64,000 nucleotides of DNA from an uncultured Lachnospiraceae bacterium (GTDB taxonomy: Bacteria; Bacillota; Clostridia; Lachnospirales; Lachnospiraceae): the NCBI GenBank assembly GCA_947628955.1, contig CANRBX010000003.1, positions 1 through 64,000 on the forward strand. Direction: 5' to 3'. A program made the translations under genes and the position numbers. The notes beneath the pieces were generated by a model. It ran no database searches, was not told the origin of the DNA, and saw nothing but the letters and a program-made list of their open reading frames with translations. This document shows positions 28,352-38,654 of this stretch, piece by piece (positions within the stretch are counted from its first letter, which is position 1; the number at the start of each line of letters is the position of its first letter).

Positions 28352-30091
28352 ATGGATTTTATGGAAGAATTAAAAGCTTTGACAAGCAGTCTGGACACTT
28401 CGTGGATACTGATCGGCGCGGCGCTGGTATTCTTTATGCAGGCCGGCTTCGCGATGGTAGAGACCGGACTGACAAGGGCGAAAAACGCCGGAAACATTGT
28501 GATGAAGAACCTGATGGATTTCTGTATCGGCACACCGATCTACTGGTTCATCGGATTTGGGATCATGTTTGGCAGCACAGCGCCTCTGTTCGGGGGGATT
28601 GACCTGTTCTGCATGAAAACAGACGACTATGCGACGATGATTTTCCAGACTGTATTCTGCGCGACTTCCGCGACCATCGTTTCTGGTGCGATGGCGGAGC
28701 GGACAAAATTCTCGGCATACTGTGTCTACAGCGCGCTGATCAGCCTGTTTGTATATCCGATTTCCGGCCACTGGATCTGGGGCGGCGGATGGCTTGCCCA
28801 GCTGGGATTCCATGATTTCGCAGGTTCGACGGCGGTACATATGGTCGGCGGTGTTGCGGCGTTCATCGGCGCGGCGGTGCTCGGGCCGCGTATCGGCAAA
28901 TATGACAAGAACGGCAAGCCGAACGCGATCCTTGGCCACAGCATGACGCTCGCGGCGCTCGGCGTGTTTATCCTCTGGTTCTGCTGGTTCGGATTCAACG
29001 GATGCTCGACGGTTGCCCTCTCCGGGGACAATGCGGCGAGAGCGGCCAGGATTTTCTACACGACGAACCTTGCGGCGGCCGTCGCTACCGTGACCGTAAT
29101 GCTTTTCACCTGGGTTCGCTACAAGAAGCCGGATGTCTCCATGACGCTGAACGGCTCCCTGGCAGGTCTGGTTGCGATCACGGCCGGCTGCGATACGGTG
29201 ACCCCGGTGGGCGCGGCAGCCATTGGCGTCATCGCAGGCTTTGCGGTGGTGCTTGGGATCGAGTTTGTGGATCAGAAGCTGAAGGTAGACGACCCGGTGG
29301 GCGCAGTCGGCGTCCATGGCATCTGCGGTGCGACGGGCACGCTTCTGACCGGACTGTTTGCATACTATGATTTTGGAAACGGCGAGAGGCTCGGCGTACT
29401 CTACGGCGGCGGCTTCCACTTCTTCCTGACCCAGCTGCTCGGCGTGGTCTGTGTGATCGCGTGGGTGGCGGTGACGATGGTGATCATCTTTAACGTGCTG
29501 AAAAGGACAGTCGGGCTGCGGGCTTCCGCGACGGAGGAGATCGAGGGCCTGGATATCCACGAGCACGGACTTGCCTCGGCTTATGCGGACTTTGCGCAGA
29601 CCTCCAGCATCAACAACTTCGGCGGCACGCGCGACGTCTCTGCCGCATCGCTCCCGGAGAAGCCGGTGCATGTGGATGAGGCGGTGCCGGTACAGCTGAA
29701 GAGTTCAGGCGCGGCCGTTGCGAGCGATACGAATATCACGAGGATCACGATCGTGGCGAAGCAGAGCAAGTTCGACGAGCTGAAGGAGGCGCTGAACGCG
29801 ATCGGCGTTACCGGCATGACTGTGACCAATGTGCTCGGCTGCGGCACGCAGAAGGGCAAGGCAGAGTACTACCGCGGCGTGCAGATGGATCTGAACCTGC
29901 TCCCGAAGATCCAGGTGGATGTCGTCGTGAGCAAGGTATCGCCGGACGCGGTGATCGCGGCGGCAAAGAAAGCGCTGTACACCGGGCACATCGGGGACGG
30001 TAAGATCTTTGTCTACAACGTGGCGAACGTCATCAAGGTGAGGACCGGCGAGGAAGGCTACGACGCGCTGCAGGGAGAAGATTTCTTCTAA
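28352..30091 (+). CDS. amt: Ammonium transporter with C-terminal fused PII-like domain
   Basis: Start MDFMEELKALTSSLD after AGGAGGAGGT; Amt core; C-terminal ITIVAKQSKFDELKEALNAIGVTGMTVTNVLGCGTQKG...GHIGDGKIFVYNV PII signature. Confidence 0.92.
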   Translation: MDFMEELKALTSSLDTSWILIGAALVFFMQAGFAMVETGLTRAKNAGNIVMKNLMDFCIGTPIYWFIGFGIMFGSTAPLFGGIDLFCMKTDDYATMIFQTVFCATSATIVSGAMAERTKFSAYCVYSALISLFVYPISGHWIWGGGWLAQLGFHDFAGSTAVHMVGGVAAFIGAAVLGPRIGKYDKNGKPNAILGHSMTLAALGVFILWFCWFGFNGCSTVALSGDNAARAARIFYTTNLAAAVATVTVMLFTWVRYKKPDVSMTLNGSLAGLVAITAGCDTVTPVGAAAIGVIAGFAVVLGIEFVDQKLKVDDPVGAVGVHGICGATGTLLTGLFAYYDFGNGERLGVLYGGGFHFFLTQLLGVVCVIAWVAVTMVIIFNVLKRTVGLRASATEEIEGLDIHEHGLASAYADFAQTSSINNFGGTRDVSAASLPEKPVHVDEAVPVQLKSSGAAVASDTNITRITIVAKQSKFDELKEALNAIGVTGMTVTNVLGCGTQKGKAEYYRGVQMDLNLLPKIQVDVVVSKVSPDAVIAAAKKALYTGHIGDGKIFVYNVANVIKVRTGEEGYDALQGEDFF

Positions 30092-30139
30092 ACCCGTATG
30101 GCATCATTTTCCGGACAGCTCATGATATATGAATAGAAA

Positions 30140-30187
30140 GCCGGAGAGGAATTTCTGCAAAAAGTGATTCCTCTCCGGCGATTTTGT
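30140..30187 (+). terminator. Rho-independent-like terminator after amt
   Basis: GCCGGAGAGGAAT/ATTCCTCTCCGGC perfect 13-bp stem. Confidence 0.8.
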
Positions 30188-30310
30188 GTTATGATAAAAA
30201 TTACTGCGGCAGGAGAAGCAGGCAGGTGAAGGAAGGATCCGGCAGGGACTGCACTGCGGCGGGGAACGGAAGGATACCAAAACAAAGAGTACGGAAATGG
30301 AGAGCAGAGG

Positions 30311-31036
30311 ATGGAACTGAAGGCAGTATTGTTTGATCTGGACGGGACGCTGCTCCCGATGGATCAGGATGAATTTACGCGGGGGTATTTCGGGCTGCTT
30401 GCCAGAAAGCTCGCGCCGTACGGCTATGAGGCGGATCAGCTTGTCAGCGCGGTCTGGAGCGGGACGGCGGAGATGGTGAAAAATGACGGAAGTGTCAGCA
30501 ACGAGGCTGCTTTCTGGAGAAAATTTGCGGAGATCTACGGGGAAGCGGGACTTGCAGACCGGGAGATAATCGAAGAGTTTTACCGGAATGAATTTAACAG
30601 TGCAAAAATGTTCTGCGGATATAATGAGCAGGCGGCAGGGACGGTCAGGGCGCTGAAGGAGAAGGGGTTTCGCGTGGCGCTCGCGACGAATCCGCTCTTC
30701 CCGCGTGTGGCGACCGAGGCACGTATCCGCTGGGCCGGTCTGGAACCGGAGGAGTTTGAATTTTTCACGACATATGAGAACATCGGATACTGCAAGCCCA
30801 ATACCGCATATTATGCTGAGGCCGCCAGGCGGATGGGGCTCGATCCCGGGGAATGCCTGATGGTCGGAAACGACGTCGGGGAGGATATGACTGCACGGGA
30901 CATCGGGATGCGGGTTTTTCTGCTGACGGACTGCATGATCAACCGGGAGGCCCGGGACATCAGCGCCTTTCCGCATGGAGATTTCAAAAAGCTGATGGAG
31001 CATATAGATTCCTATGGCCAGGAGATTGGATCGTGA
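30311..31036 (+). CDS. HAD family hydrolase
   Basis: FDLDGTLLPMD, KPNTAYY, MVGNDVGEDM. Confidence 0.88.
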   Translation: MELKAVLFDLDGTLLPMDQDEFTRGYFGLLARKLAPYGYEADQLVSAVWSGTAEMVKNDGSVSNEAAFWRKFAEIYGEAGLADREIIEEFYRNEFNSAKMFCGYNEQAAGTVRALKEKGFRVALATNPLFPRVATEARIRWAGLEPEEFEFFTTYENIGYCKPNTAYYAEAARRMGLDPGECLMVGNDVGEDMTARDIGMRVFLLTDCMINREARDISAFPHGDFKKLMEHIDSYGQEIGS

Positions 31037-33531
31037 TGAAAAAAGAGACAGGCGCCCCGCGCTGTATCGAGATCCGCGGGGCAAGGGTACATAATCTGAA
31101 AAATATTGATATTGACATACCGCTGAACCAGATCGTCGGGATCGCCGGCGTATCCGGCTCCGGGAAATCCTCCCTGGCGCTCGGCGTGCTGTATGCGGAG
31201 GGCTCCAGAAGATATCTGGAGGCGTTGTCCACGTATACGCGCAGAAGAATGACGCAGGCCATGAAGGCGCAGGTGGACGAGGTGCGCTATATCCCGGCGG
31301 CGCTCGCGCTGCATCAGCGGCCCGGAGTGCCGGGGATCCGCAGCACATTCGGAACATCCACAGAGCTTTTGAACAGCCTGCGGCTGATGTTCTCACGGCT
31401 TGCCAGCCATCCGTGCCCGAACGGGCATTACCATAGCCCGACGCTGGACATAGCGGCGGACAGGGAGCTGGTATGCCCGGTGTGCGGGGAGCATTTTTAC
31501 GGCCCTGCCGCGGAAGAGCTTGCGTTTAACAGCCAGGGCGCGTGCCATACCTGCGGCGGCACCGGGATCGTGCGCACCGTCGACCGGGCGACGCTCGTGC
31601 CGGACGAATCGATATCGATCGATGACGGGGCCGTGGCGCCGTGGAACTCCCTGATGTGGTCGCTGATGACCGACGTCTGCCGTGCAATGGGCGTGCGGAC
31701 AGACGTGCCGTTTTCCGAGCTGACGGAGGAAGAGCGTGACATTGTCTACAATGGCCCGGCGGTCAAAAAACATATTTTTTACAAATCAAAAACTACAAAC
31801 GAGGCGGGCGAGATCGATTTTACCTATTACAATGCCGTCTACACAGTAGAAAACGCGCTGGCAAAGGTGAAGGACGAAAAGGGAATGAAGCGCGTGGAAA
31901 AATTCCTGAAGCAGGATGTCTGTCCGGACTGCCATGGGACAAGGCTCTCGGAGCGCGCCCGCGCACCGCGGCTTCGCGGGATCTCGCTGGATCAGGCGTG
32001 TGAAAAGACCCTGTCAGAGCTGGTCGAGTGGGTGAAGGGCGTGCCGGAGTCGCTGCCGGAGGAGATGCGCCCGATGGCGGAGAGCATCTGCGAATCCTTC
32101 CAGAGTACGGCAAAGCGCCTCACTGACCTTGGGCTCTCCTACCTGTCGCTCGACCGTGCGGCTTCGACGCTCTCCACCGGGGAGCGCCAGCGGATGCAGC
32201 TGGCCCGCGCGGTGCGCAACAGGACGACTGGCGTGCTGTATGTTCTGGATGAACCGTCGATCGGCCTGCATCCGGTCAATATTGAGGGGCTGACCGGTGT
32301 GATGGACGATCTGATCGCGGACGGCAATACCGTCGTGCTGGTAGATCACGATACACAGGTTCTGTCGCACGCGGACTGGCTGATAGAGCTTGGCCCGGAG
32401 GCAGGAGCGGGAGGGGGAAGCGTGCTCGCCCGGGGACGGGTACAGGATCTTGCGCGCAGCCCGGTCTCCCTGATCGGACCGTATCTGGCGCCGGAGCGCA
32501 GGGAGAGTCTGAGAAAGCAGACCGCCGCGGAGCACTTGTTTGATCTGGGAGAGATCCGGATGACGACGGACTGGATACATACCGTGCAGCCGCTCACGGT
32601 GCGCTTCCCGAAGGGCCGGCTGTCGGTGGTGACCGGCGTGTCGGGTTCCGGCAAGACGACGATGGTACTGGAGAGCCTGATCCCGGCCCTGGAGGCGGTG
32701 ACCTCCGGCCAGAGGCTGCCGGAGCATGTCCGCTCCGTCGATGCGGACGGGATCCGGCAGGTGAAGCTGATCGATGCCACCCCGATCGGGATTAACGTCC
32801 GCTCTACGGTGGCGACCTATGCGAATGTCCACGACGAGCTGCGCAAGATTTATGCGCGGACGGAAGGCGCAAAAGCGGCGGGATATAAGGCAGGGGATTT
32901 TTCGTACAATACCGGAAAGCTGCGCTGCCCGGTCTGCGACGGGACGGGCACGATCAGCCTCGACGTGCAGTTCCTGCCGGATGTGGACATCCCGTGTCCG
33001 GACTGCCGCGGCTCCCGGTATGACCGGCAGGCGTTTCGCATCCTGCGCAGAAAGAAGGACGGCACAGCCTGCTCGCTGCCGGATCTGATGGCGATGAGCG
33101 TGGATGAGGCGCTTGAGGCATGCGCCGACCTGAAGCTGGTGCACAGCCGCCTCCAGGTGCTCCACGACGTAGGGCTTGGGTATCTGACGCTCGGCGAAGA
33201 AACGCCGAGCCTCTCCGGTGGCGAGGCACAGCGCCTGAAGCTTGCAAGCGAGATGGGGAAGGGTCAGACCGGCTCTGTCTTTGTGTTTGACGAGCCGACG
33301 ATCGGGCTGCACCCGCTCGACGTCAGAACCCTTCTCAGCGTATTTCAGAATCTGATCGACCAGGGCGCTACCGTGATCGTTATCGAGCATGATCCCGATG
33401 TGATCCGCAGCGCGGACTATATTGTGGACATGGGGCCGGGAGGCGGCAAAGAGGGCGGCAGGATCGTCACATCGGGTACCGTCGATATGATAAAGGCAGA
33501 TGAACGAAGCGCCACGGGGAGATACCTGTAG
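31036..33531 (+). CDS. UvrA-like excinuclease ABC subunit A paralog
   Basis: GVSGSGKSSLALGVLYAEGSRRYLE, CPVC zinc-finger motifs, LSGGEAQRLKLASE; about 830 aa, shorter than canonical UvrA; TGATG overlap with upstream HAD gene. Confidence 0.88.
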   Translation: MKKETGAPRCIEIRGARVHNLKNIDIDIPLNQIVGIAGVSGSGKSSLALGVLYAEGSRRYLEALSTYTRRRMTQAMKAQVDEVRYIPAALALHQRPGVPGIRSTFGTSTELLNSLRLMFSRLASHPCPNGHYHSPTLDIAADRELVCPVCGEHFYGPAAEELAFNSQGACHTCGGTGIVRTVDRATLVPDESISIDDGAVAPWNSLMWSLMTDVCRAMGVRTDVPFSELTEEERDIVYNGPAVKKHIFYKSKTTNEAGEIDFTYYNAVYTVENALAKVKDEKGMKRVEKFLKQDVCPDCHGTRLSERARAPRLRGISLDQACEKTLSELVEWVKGVPESLPEEMRPMAESICESFQSTAKRLTDLGLSYLSLDRAASTLSTGERQRMQLARAVRNRTTGVLYVLDEPSIGLHPVNIEGLTGVMDDLIADGNTVVLVDHDTQVLSHADWLIELGPEAGAGGGSVLARGRVQDLARSPVSLIGPYLAPERRESLRKQTAAEHLFDLGEIRMTTDWIHTVQPLTVRFPKGRLSVVTGVSGSGKTTMVLESLIPALEAVTSGQRLPEHVRSVDADGIRQVKLIDATPIGINVRSTVATYANVHDELRKIYARTEGAKAAGYKAGDFSYNTGKLRCPVCDGTGTISLDVQFLPDVDIPCPDCRGSRYDRQAFRILRRKKDGTACSLPDLMAMSVDEALEACADLKLVHSRLQVLHDVGLGYLTLGEETPSLSGGEAQRLKLASEMGKGQTGSVFVFDEPTIGLHPLDVRTLLSVFQNLIDQGATVIVIEHDPDVIRSADYIVDMGPGGGKEGGRIVTSGTVDMIKADERSATGRYL

Positions 33532-33563
33532 CTGTCTGTCGGCGGCCTGCCTCTGTGAGAGAC

Positions 33564-33705
33564 GGCTAGTGCAAACCGGATCGGACAGGGCGGAGCAGGG
33601 TCATGAACCGGGCCAGTGCAAGCCAGATGGAACAAGATGGGCAGGCTCATGAGGCCGGGTCGGTGCGAGCCGGACAAAATAGGGCGTGGCAGGGTCATGA
33701 ACCCG
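33564..33705. repeat. Tandem repeat 3 x 47 bp, last copy overlaps the PPTase stop codon
   Basis: Units at 33564, 33611, 33658: ggc.agtgcaagccggat....gcagggtcatgaaccg. Confidence 0.88.
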
Positions 33706-34582
33706 GGGCCGCGGGCAGATCCTTCGGCACAGAGACAAACCGTACAGCCGGGCGTTCCCCGTCCCTGTCTTCAAAGCACAGGGCCAGAAGATGCCCGGTT
33801 CTGAGAACCTGCTGAAAACAGGAGGTATGTGGCTTCGAGCACCGGATCGTGTATGATTCCGGGCTCTGGATGACGTCCTTCCATGTTTCTGGGGGGAAGG
33901 AAGACAGGATGTCCTTCCGCACTTCCGAAGGCAGGGAAGATGGGACGCCCTGCTGTGCTTTCGGAGGGAAGGAAGGGCTTACCTGCCGCGTTTCCGGAAG
34001 AAAGGAAGATGGAATGTCATGCCGCGCATCCGAAGGCAGGGAAGATGGGACGCCCTGTCGTGCTTTCGGAGGGAAGGAAGGGTTTACCTGCTGCGCTTCC
34101 GGAAGAAAGGAAAATGAGATCTCCCGCAGCGGAACATCCACCCCGGTGCCGGTCATTTTCACGTATGCTTCTTTGAGCGTCCAGAGGCGGAAAAACCATT
34201 CGCGGCGAAGCGACTCTCCCCGCGCTGCCGCGGCTGCCAGAAGCTCCCTCTCGCCCGCGGACAGGGCCCTGGAAATCAGAACCTCTGCGAAATAGCCCGG
34301 GAGCTCCGCATCGATCCCGACGGGACGGTCGCCGAAAGCGCAGGCCGCCAGCCCGTCGCAGTGCGTGATATTAAACTGGATGCCCGGGCGGTCTGCGAGA
34401 TACGGCTTGCCGCAGGTTCCTGCGGCGAGCCGGGAATCGAGCTGCTCCGGAGCCAGGCAAAGCCCATAAAGCTCCCTAAGGCCGTGGAGCAGCAGGGCGC
34501 GCCCGAGTGCGTGCTCCTGTGCGCTGACCTCCGGGATGGAATCCGAAACCGGCACGTAATGGCTGTAATAGACTGTGATCAT
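33695..34582 (-). CDS. 4'-phosphopantetheinyl transferase, Sfp-like, with repetitive insert
   Basis: GIDAELPGYFAEVLISRALSAGERELL and FFRLWTLKEAYVKMTGTGVDVPL signatures. Confidence 0.87.
   Translation of the reverse strand: MITVYYSHYVPVSDSIPEVSAQEHALGRALLLHGLRELYGLCLAPEQLDSRLAAGTCGKPYLADRPGIQFNITHCDGLAACAFGDRPVGIDAELPGYFAEVLISRALSAGERELLAAAAARGESLRREWFFRLWTLKEAYVKMTGTGVDVPLREISFSFLPEAQQVNPSFPPKARQGVPSSLPSDARHDIPSSFLPETRQVSPSFPPKAQQGVPSSLPSEVRKDILSSFPPETWKDVIQSPESYTIRCSKPHTSCFQQVLRTGHLLALCFEDRDGERPAVRFVSVPKDLPAAPGS
33870..34115. repeat. In-frame repeats in PPTase (105-bp higher-order unit x2, about 35-bp subunits)
   Basis: PEAQQVNPSFPPKARQGVPSSLPSDARHDIPSSFL / PETRQVSPSFPPKAQQGVPSSLPSEVRKDILSSFP. 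Confidence 0.9.
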
Positions 34583-34850
34583 GCGAACCTCCTGCTGCAG
34601 TCCCTGTGTTGCTGTTCACTCCGTGATCAGCGACGCGAAGCAGAAAAAGCCGATTCTGCGATGCCTGATTCCGGCCGGCCAGGTGCTGCATCAAAATAGT
34701 ATGAATTTAAAATAGTAATTAATTCAAAATAATATGAATCAGTATAGCACAGATTTCTCCTGCGCACCACTGCAGAAAGGGCCGCCGGACGCTGAAATCG
34801 TGTGTTAAAAATCCTGTGTGGAAAATCCTGTACGGAATGGAGGAGTACCT

Positions 34851-35654
34851 ATGTATCTGGAGAAGGAAGACGTTTCTTTATATTACGAGGTGAGAGGAGA
34901 GGGGGAACCCCTGCTGCTGATCCACGGCGCGGTTGTGGACGCAGACCTGTACCGGCGGTCGGCGGAACTGCTGTCGCGGTTTTACCGGGTGATCACGTTT
35001 GACCGCAGAGGAAATTCGCGCAGTATCTGCAAGGGGGAGCGGACCTTCTGCATGGAGGATCAGGTCAGGGATATCCGCGATCTGCTGGACGAGCTCGGCG
35101 CCGGGAGCGCGTACGTGGTCGGAGCGAGCGCCGGCGCGGCGATCGGGCAGAATTTCCTGCAGACATATCCGGAGAGGGTGCGGCATCTCATCATGTACGA
35201 GCCGGCGATGCATGCGGTGATGATGGATGAGCCGGACGTCCGCGAGTGGATCGGGCAGATGCAGGAGCTGATCGGGCGGAGAAGGTACAATACCGCGATC
35301 CTGCAGTTTGCCAGACATATTGCCTCGTTTGACGAGCGCAGCCCGAAGCGCGATCCGGAAACATCGCGACGGGAGATGGGGAACCATGAGTACATGCTCA
35401 CGCAGGAATTCCCGGCCCAGGTATCCTACCGGCCGGACATGGAGAAGCTGAAGGCGGCGGCCGGTAAGATCACGGTCGCCGCGGGAGAAAAAAGCGGAAA
35501 TACCGTCTATGTGCGGACGGCGGTCCGCCTGGGAGAGATCCTCGGGAAAAAGGTGCTTTACTATCCGGGCTACCACAACCTCCCGTATGATCTGCCGGAG
35601 GAATTTGCCGTGTGCGTTCTCGGGACCCTGATGCTGAATGCCCGGGGAGAGTGA
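34851..35654 (+). CDS. Alpha/beta hydrolase
   Basis: LLLIHGAVVDADLY, VVGASAGAAIGQNF, start after GGAGG RBS. Confidence 0.85.
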   Translation: MYLEKEDVSLYYEVRGEGEPLLLIHGAVVDADLYRRSAELLSRFYRVITFDRRGNSRSICKGERTFCMEDQVRDIRDLLDELGAGSAYVVGASAGAAIGQNFLQTYPERVRHLIMYEPAMHAVMMDEPDVREWIGQMQELIGRRRYNTAILQFARHIASFDERSPKRDPETSRREMGNHEYMLTQEFPAQVSYRPDMEKLKAAAGKITVAAGEKSGNTVYVRTAVRLGEILGKKVLYYPGYHNLPYDLPEEFAVCVLGTLMLNARGE

Positions 35655-35739
35655 GGACGGCACGGCCCTGGTGCAGCGATTCGCAGATAACTGCACCAGA
35701 TCGACTGCCTGATTTCCCGACTGCACAGGCCCGGAATCC

Positions 35740-37710
35740 TCAGCGCGGCCCGCACTGCTCCGCCTCGCCGCCGCCGGTGAAAAAGGAAATGATCTCATCC
35801 TTTGTCTTCAGCATTTTGAGCGTCTCGATGTCGAGCGACTCATTGCAGAAGGTGTGGCTCAGCAGGAAGAGCATGGCCGCGTCTTCCGGGCGGAGCGCGG
35901 CGAGGACGACGATGCGGATCTTGCGGGAATTCCAGATAACGCGGTGATCGAAGGTCGTGACGGACAGCCGCGTCTCGGAGGACGGCGCCAGCGAGTGCAT
36001 AAATACGATGCCGGGGCTGATCACGAAGGTTGAGATGGATTCGCGGCGCAGCAGGTCTGTAACGTATTCCGCCGGGACGATGCCGTCCGAGACAAAATCG
36101 GAGGCCATGGATTCGATCACATTAAATTTATCGTCCGGTTCCGCCTTTTCATGCCAGTGGGCTTTGGCGAGGAGCTGCTTAAGCGGCAGGCTGCCGGTAT
36201 GGCAGAGCTTCTGGACGCGCCGGCTGTGGATGCAGGCCGAGAGCGTCAGGTAGTCGCGCGGGCTCAGAAACGGGCTGAGCTGGATCGTGTCGACGCCGGG
36301 CTGGTCGGTGATCTTTTTCCGAACGGTCGAAAGGATCAGGTCGGTGTCCCGGAAGTCGCGGGCGTTTTTCAGGTTGATCGGCAGCAGAGCGGTCACATCG
36401 ATGTATTTGCCGAACGCGCCGAGCACCTTCCGCTTCAGGGACCATGCGGCCGGCATGTTCAGATGGCAGCAGATGACGGCTTTCAGCTTGAGCTCCGGAT
36501 GCGTGTCATACAGAAATTCCAGCGCGCCGGAGACACAGTAGGCCAGGTAGAGAAGCTCGGTCTCGGTCACATAGCAGCCCAGGTGCGAGAGCGCCAGATC
36601 TTCAATGAGATAGGCGATCTCATACTCTGTGAGCAGATTTTCTTTCGCAATATCGTAATTTCCCTGTTCATTAAAAATGCGGTCGGGCACCTGCAGGTAC
36701 TGAATATAGAAAAGCAGGGTAATATAGAAATCTTCATCTTTGGAAAAATCAAGGCCGAAGATTTCCAGAACCCTTTTCAGGTAAGCGTCGGCGAGACGGA
36801 TTGTCACGTCGGTGAAATGTGAGTGCACATTCTGCCGGCTCACCTCGGCGACGCCGGGCAGGCAGGCATTGACGACCCTCAGATAGATGTCGTCCTTTTC
36901 TTCCCGGGAAAAGGAGCGGGCGAACTGCGCCTCGAGCGCCCGGAACAGATCGTCGACCGCGTGGGAGACCGGCAGGTTTTTCCGCGGAACCGGTTCGGCC
37001 GCGGGAAGCGGGTGGCCGGATCTGACGCGGTGGTACATGATCGCCACGGCGAGGTTCAGCGACACCAGGCTCGGGTCCTCCATTGCGATGTGGTATCTGC
37101 CGAGATGGACCGGGATTTCATCCATGATGTATTCCAGGACGTCCCTGTCCAGAAAATGATAGCCGTAATAGGCATTGTCCCGCGCATTATAATTCCAGTC
37201 CTCGTGAAAAAGACGGTTGAGAACGGCCCGTCTTTTTTTCTCGTCCGGCTCCAGTGACAGAAGCTCCCGGTTCTGGATGAACTGGATCTGCGGCCCGGAG
37301 AGCACATATTTCATGCGCAGGTGGTGCAGGTCGTGCTCCAGGGTTGTGTGACTGACGTACATTTCGTCTTCCAGGTCGTAAATATCGAGCGGCTCGTCCG
37401 ACAGGCAGAGCCGGAATGCCAGATAGCGGACCCGGTCGTCCTTTGTGAAAAAGGCGTAGTCGATCTGATTCATGTTGTTGATCAGCTCCGGCTCTTCCGC
37501 AAAGTAGAGATAGCCCTTGCTGCGCTCCGAGAGGATCCGGGCGTGATACGGGGCGAGCGTCCGGTTGATCTCCGCGACGTCGCTGCGTATGGTCCGGGGC
37601 GAGACATTCAGCTGCCTGGCCAGCGTATTTCCCGTGATGAAGCCGTCGGTTCCCTGCATAATATGAAGAAGCTTTTTCTGCCGCAGCGACAGGTTCAGTG
37701 TGTTGTTCAT
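35740..37710 (-). CDS. BglG-family/PRD-containing transcriptional regulator
   Basis: N-terminal HTH (LARQLNVSPRTIRSDVAEIN), PRD and PTS EIIB/EIIA-like domains. Confidence 0.88.
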   Translation of the reverse strand: MNNTLNLSLRQKKLLHIMQGTDGFITGNTLARQLNVSPRTIRSDVAEINRTLAPYHARILSERSKGYLYFAEEPELINNMNQIDYAFFTKDDRVRYLAFRLCLSDEPLDIYDLEDEMYVSHTTLEHDLHHLRMKYVLSGPQIQFIQNRELLSLEPDEKKRRAVLNRLFHEDWNYNARDNAYYGYHFLDRDVLEYIMDEIPVHLGRYHIAMEDPSLVSLNLAVAIMYHRVRSGHPLPAAEPVPRKNLPVSHAVDDLFRALEAQFARSFSREEKDDIYLRVVNACLPGVAEVSRQNVHSHFTDVTIRLADAYLKRVLEIFGLDFSKDEDFYITLLFYIQYLQVPDRIFNEQGNYDIAKENLLTEYEIAYLIEDLALSHLGCYVTETELLYLAYCVSGALEFLYDTHPELKLKAVICCHLNMPAAWSLKRKVLGAFGKYIDVTALLPINLKNARDFRDTDLILSTVRKKITDQPGVDTIQLSPFLSPRDYLTLSACIHSRRVQKLCHTGSLPLKQLLAKAHWHEKAEPDDKFNVIESMASDFVSDGIVPAEYVTDLLRRESISTFVISPGIVFMHSLAPSSETRLSVTTFDHRVIWNSRKIRIVVLAALRPEDAAMLFLLSHTFCNESLDIETLKMLKTKDEIISFFTGGGEAEQCGPR

Positions 37711-37932
37711 GAAAATGGTCTCCTCTGCGTGTACATTATTGTGATCCTGCGTATGTGGAATTGCCGGCAGACGGGGCGAAGCACTGTTTCCTCCCGAAAC
37801 AGAATGCAGAGCGCCCTGTGCACTGCATTCAGTTTATCACAAGCCGTTGCCGTTTTGAAGAGGAAAAAGGAAATTTGAGGATCGGCGGAAAAGGATTTAT
37901 GATAAAAACAAAAAAACAGGAGGTACGGTAGC

Positions 37933-38571
37933 ATGAAATACGAAAACATTAGAAAGATTGTTCTGGATGCGATTCTGGAGGCAGTGGACATGGGGCTGGT
38001 GCATGGCACATCCGGCAACATCGCGCTGAGGGACGACACGGACGATGTCATTGCGGTTACGCCGAGCGGAATTTCCTACAAGGGAATGACGGCTGATCAG
38101 ATCGCGATCGTGGACCTGAACGGCAAGTGGCTGGACGGCCCGTTCAAGCCGTCATCTGAGATCCCGATGCACTCGGCTGTCATCAGGGCGAGAAAAGATG
38201 TGAAGGCGACGGTACATACGCACGGCATGTTCGCGACGATCGCAGCGATGAGCGGGGAGCTTCTGCCGGTGACGCCGCCTCAGACAGAGTTCGTGCCGGT
38301 AGGCATCGTGCCGTTCACAATGCCGGGCAGCAACGAGGTGGCGGAGCGCGTTGTCGAGGCGCTCGGCGCTGACGGCAGGGCTGTCCTGATCAAGAATCAC
38401 GGAATGTTCTGCTGCGGCAAGAACATGAAGGCTGCAATGGCGGCTGCGATCTACACGGAAGAGATGGCTCAGACCGCGTACTACGCAAAGGTTCTCGGCG
38501 TGTACCAGCCGATGCCGGAAGAGGCGATCCGCAAGATGAAAGAGCTGATCGCAGCAGACCAGGCCGTATAA
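37933..38571 (+). CDS. Class II aldolase/adducin family protein
   Basis: GTSGNIALRD, HSAVIRARKDVKATVHTHGMFAT motif. Confidence 0.92.
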   Translation: MKYENIRKIVLDAILEAVDMGLVHGTSGNIALRDDTDDVIAVTPSGISYKGMTADQIAIVDLNGKWLDGPFKPSSEIPMHSAVIRARKDVKATVHTHGMFATIAAMSGELLPVTPPQTEFVPVGIVPFTMPGSNEVAERVVEALGADGRAVLIKNHGMFCCGKNMKAAMAAAIYTEEMAQTAYYAKVLGVYQPMPEEAIRKMKELIAADQAV

Positions 38572-38654
38572 GGGAGAGGCGCCTGGCGCAGGCTTTCTGA
38601 CAAACTGCCCCTGACGGAAGAGAGGGGCGATACCAAATTTCAGGAGGAAAACAA

